Shown in pieces: positions 5,452 to 5,452 of a DNA stretch of 5,452 nucleotides (positions within the stretch are counted from its first letter, which is position 1; the number at the start of each line of letters is the position of its first letter). The notes beneath the pieces were generated by a model. That model had not been told where the DNA came from. It saw only the letters and a list, made by a program, of their open reading frames with translations, and did no database searches. Source of the stretch: an uncultured Propionibacteriaceae bacterium (GTDB lineage Bacteria > Actinomycetota > Actinomycetes > Propionibacteriales > Propionibacteriaceae); the NCBI GenBank assembly GCA_945875065.1, contig CAMCJC010000201.1:1-5452 (forward strand), read 5' to 3'. The translations under genes and the position numbers were made by a program.

Positions 5452-5452
5452 G

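Overview
The window looks like chromosomal DNA from a GC-rich actinobacterium, probably Mycobacteriales or Pseudonocardiales in the broad sense. The protein families and the gene order ftsH-folE-folP-folB-folK-DUF3180-(two-TM coiled-coil protein) match what I remember of the Mycobacterium tuberculosis Rv3610c-Rv3604c region. A genus cannot be assigned from sequence reading alone.

Layout. From the right edge leftwards on the minus strand: the C-terminal part of the membrane protease FtsH (5451-4789), GTP cyclohydrolase I FolE (4792-4232), dihydropteroate synthase FolP (4235-3441), dihydroneopterin aldolase FolB (3389-3036), the pyrophosphokinase FolK (3039-2476), a four-helix DUF3180-type membrane protein (2479-1988) and a two-helix membrane protein with a long coiled coil (1844-1182). 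At the left edge one plus-strand gene (33-1124) encodes a NuoD / 49-kDa-like protein. It converges on the folate cluster across a 57-base gap that holds a strong hairpin terminator.

How the genes work together. FolE, FolB, FolK and FolP are four enzymes of tetrahydrofolate synthesis. They turn GTP into dihydroneopterin triphosphate, then dihydroneopterin to 6-hydroxymethyl-dihydropterin, then its pyrophosphate, then dihydropteroate. The phosphatase step, folC and the pab genes are not in the window. Four junctions are 4-base stop/start overlaps using three different start codons (GTGA, ATGA, ATGA, TTGA), so ftsH-folE-folP and folB-folK-DUF3180 are translationally coupled blocks, separated by a 51-base gap before folB. 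The last gene of the row is set apart by 143 bases. It has a -10 element six bases before its ATG and no Shine-Dalgarno sequence, which suggests its own leaderless promoter.

Most unusual item. The NuoD-like protein aligns with NuoD from its N-terminus to its C-terminus. It is shorter, stands alone, lacks NiFe-hydrogenase cysteine pairs, and has lost the residues that bind the quinone headgroup in complex I (His to Thr, Tyr to Trp, with the third acidic position deleted or replaced). It is the best candidate here for an undescribed function. The rest is a well-conserved housekeeping locus. I see no mobile element, tRNA, rRNA or CRISPR array.
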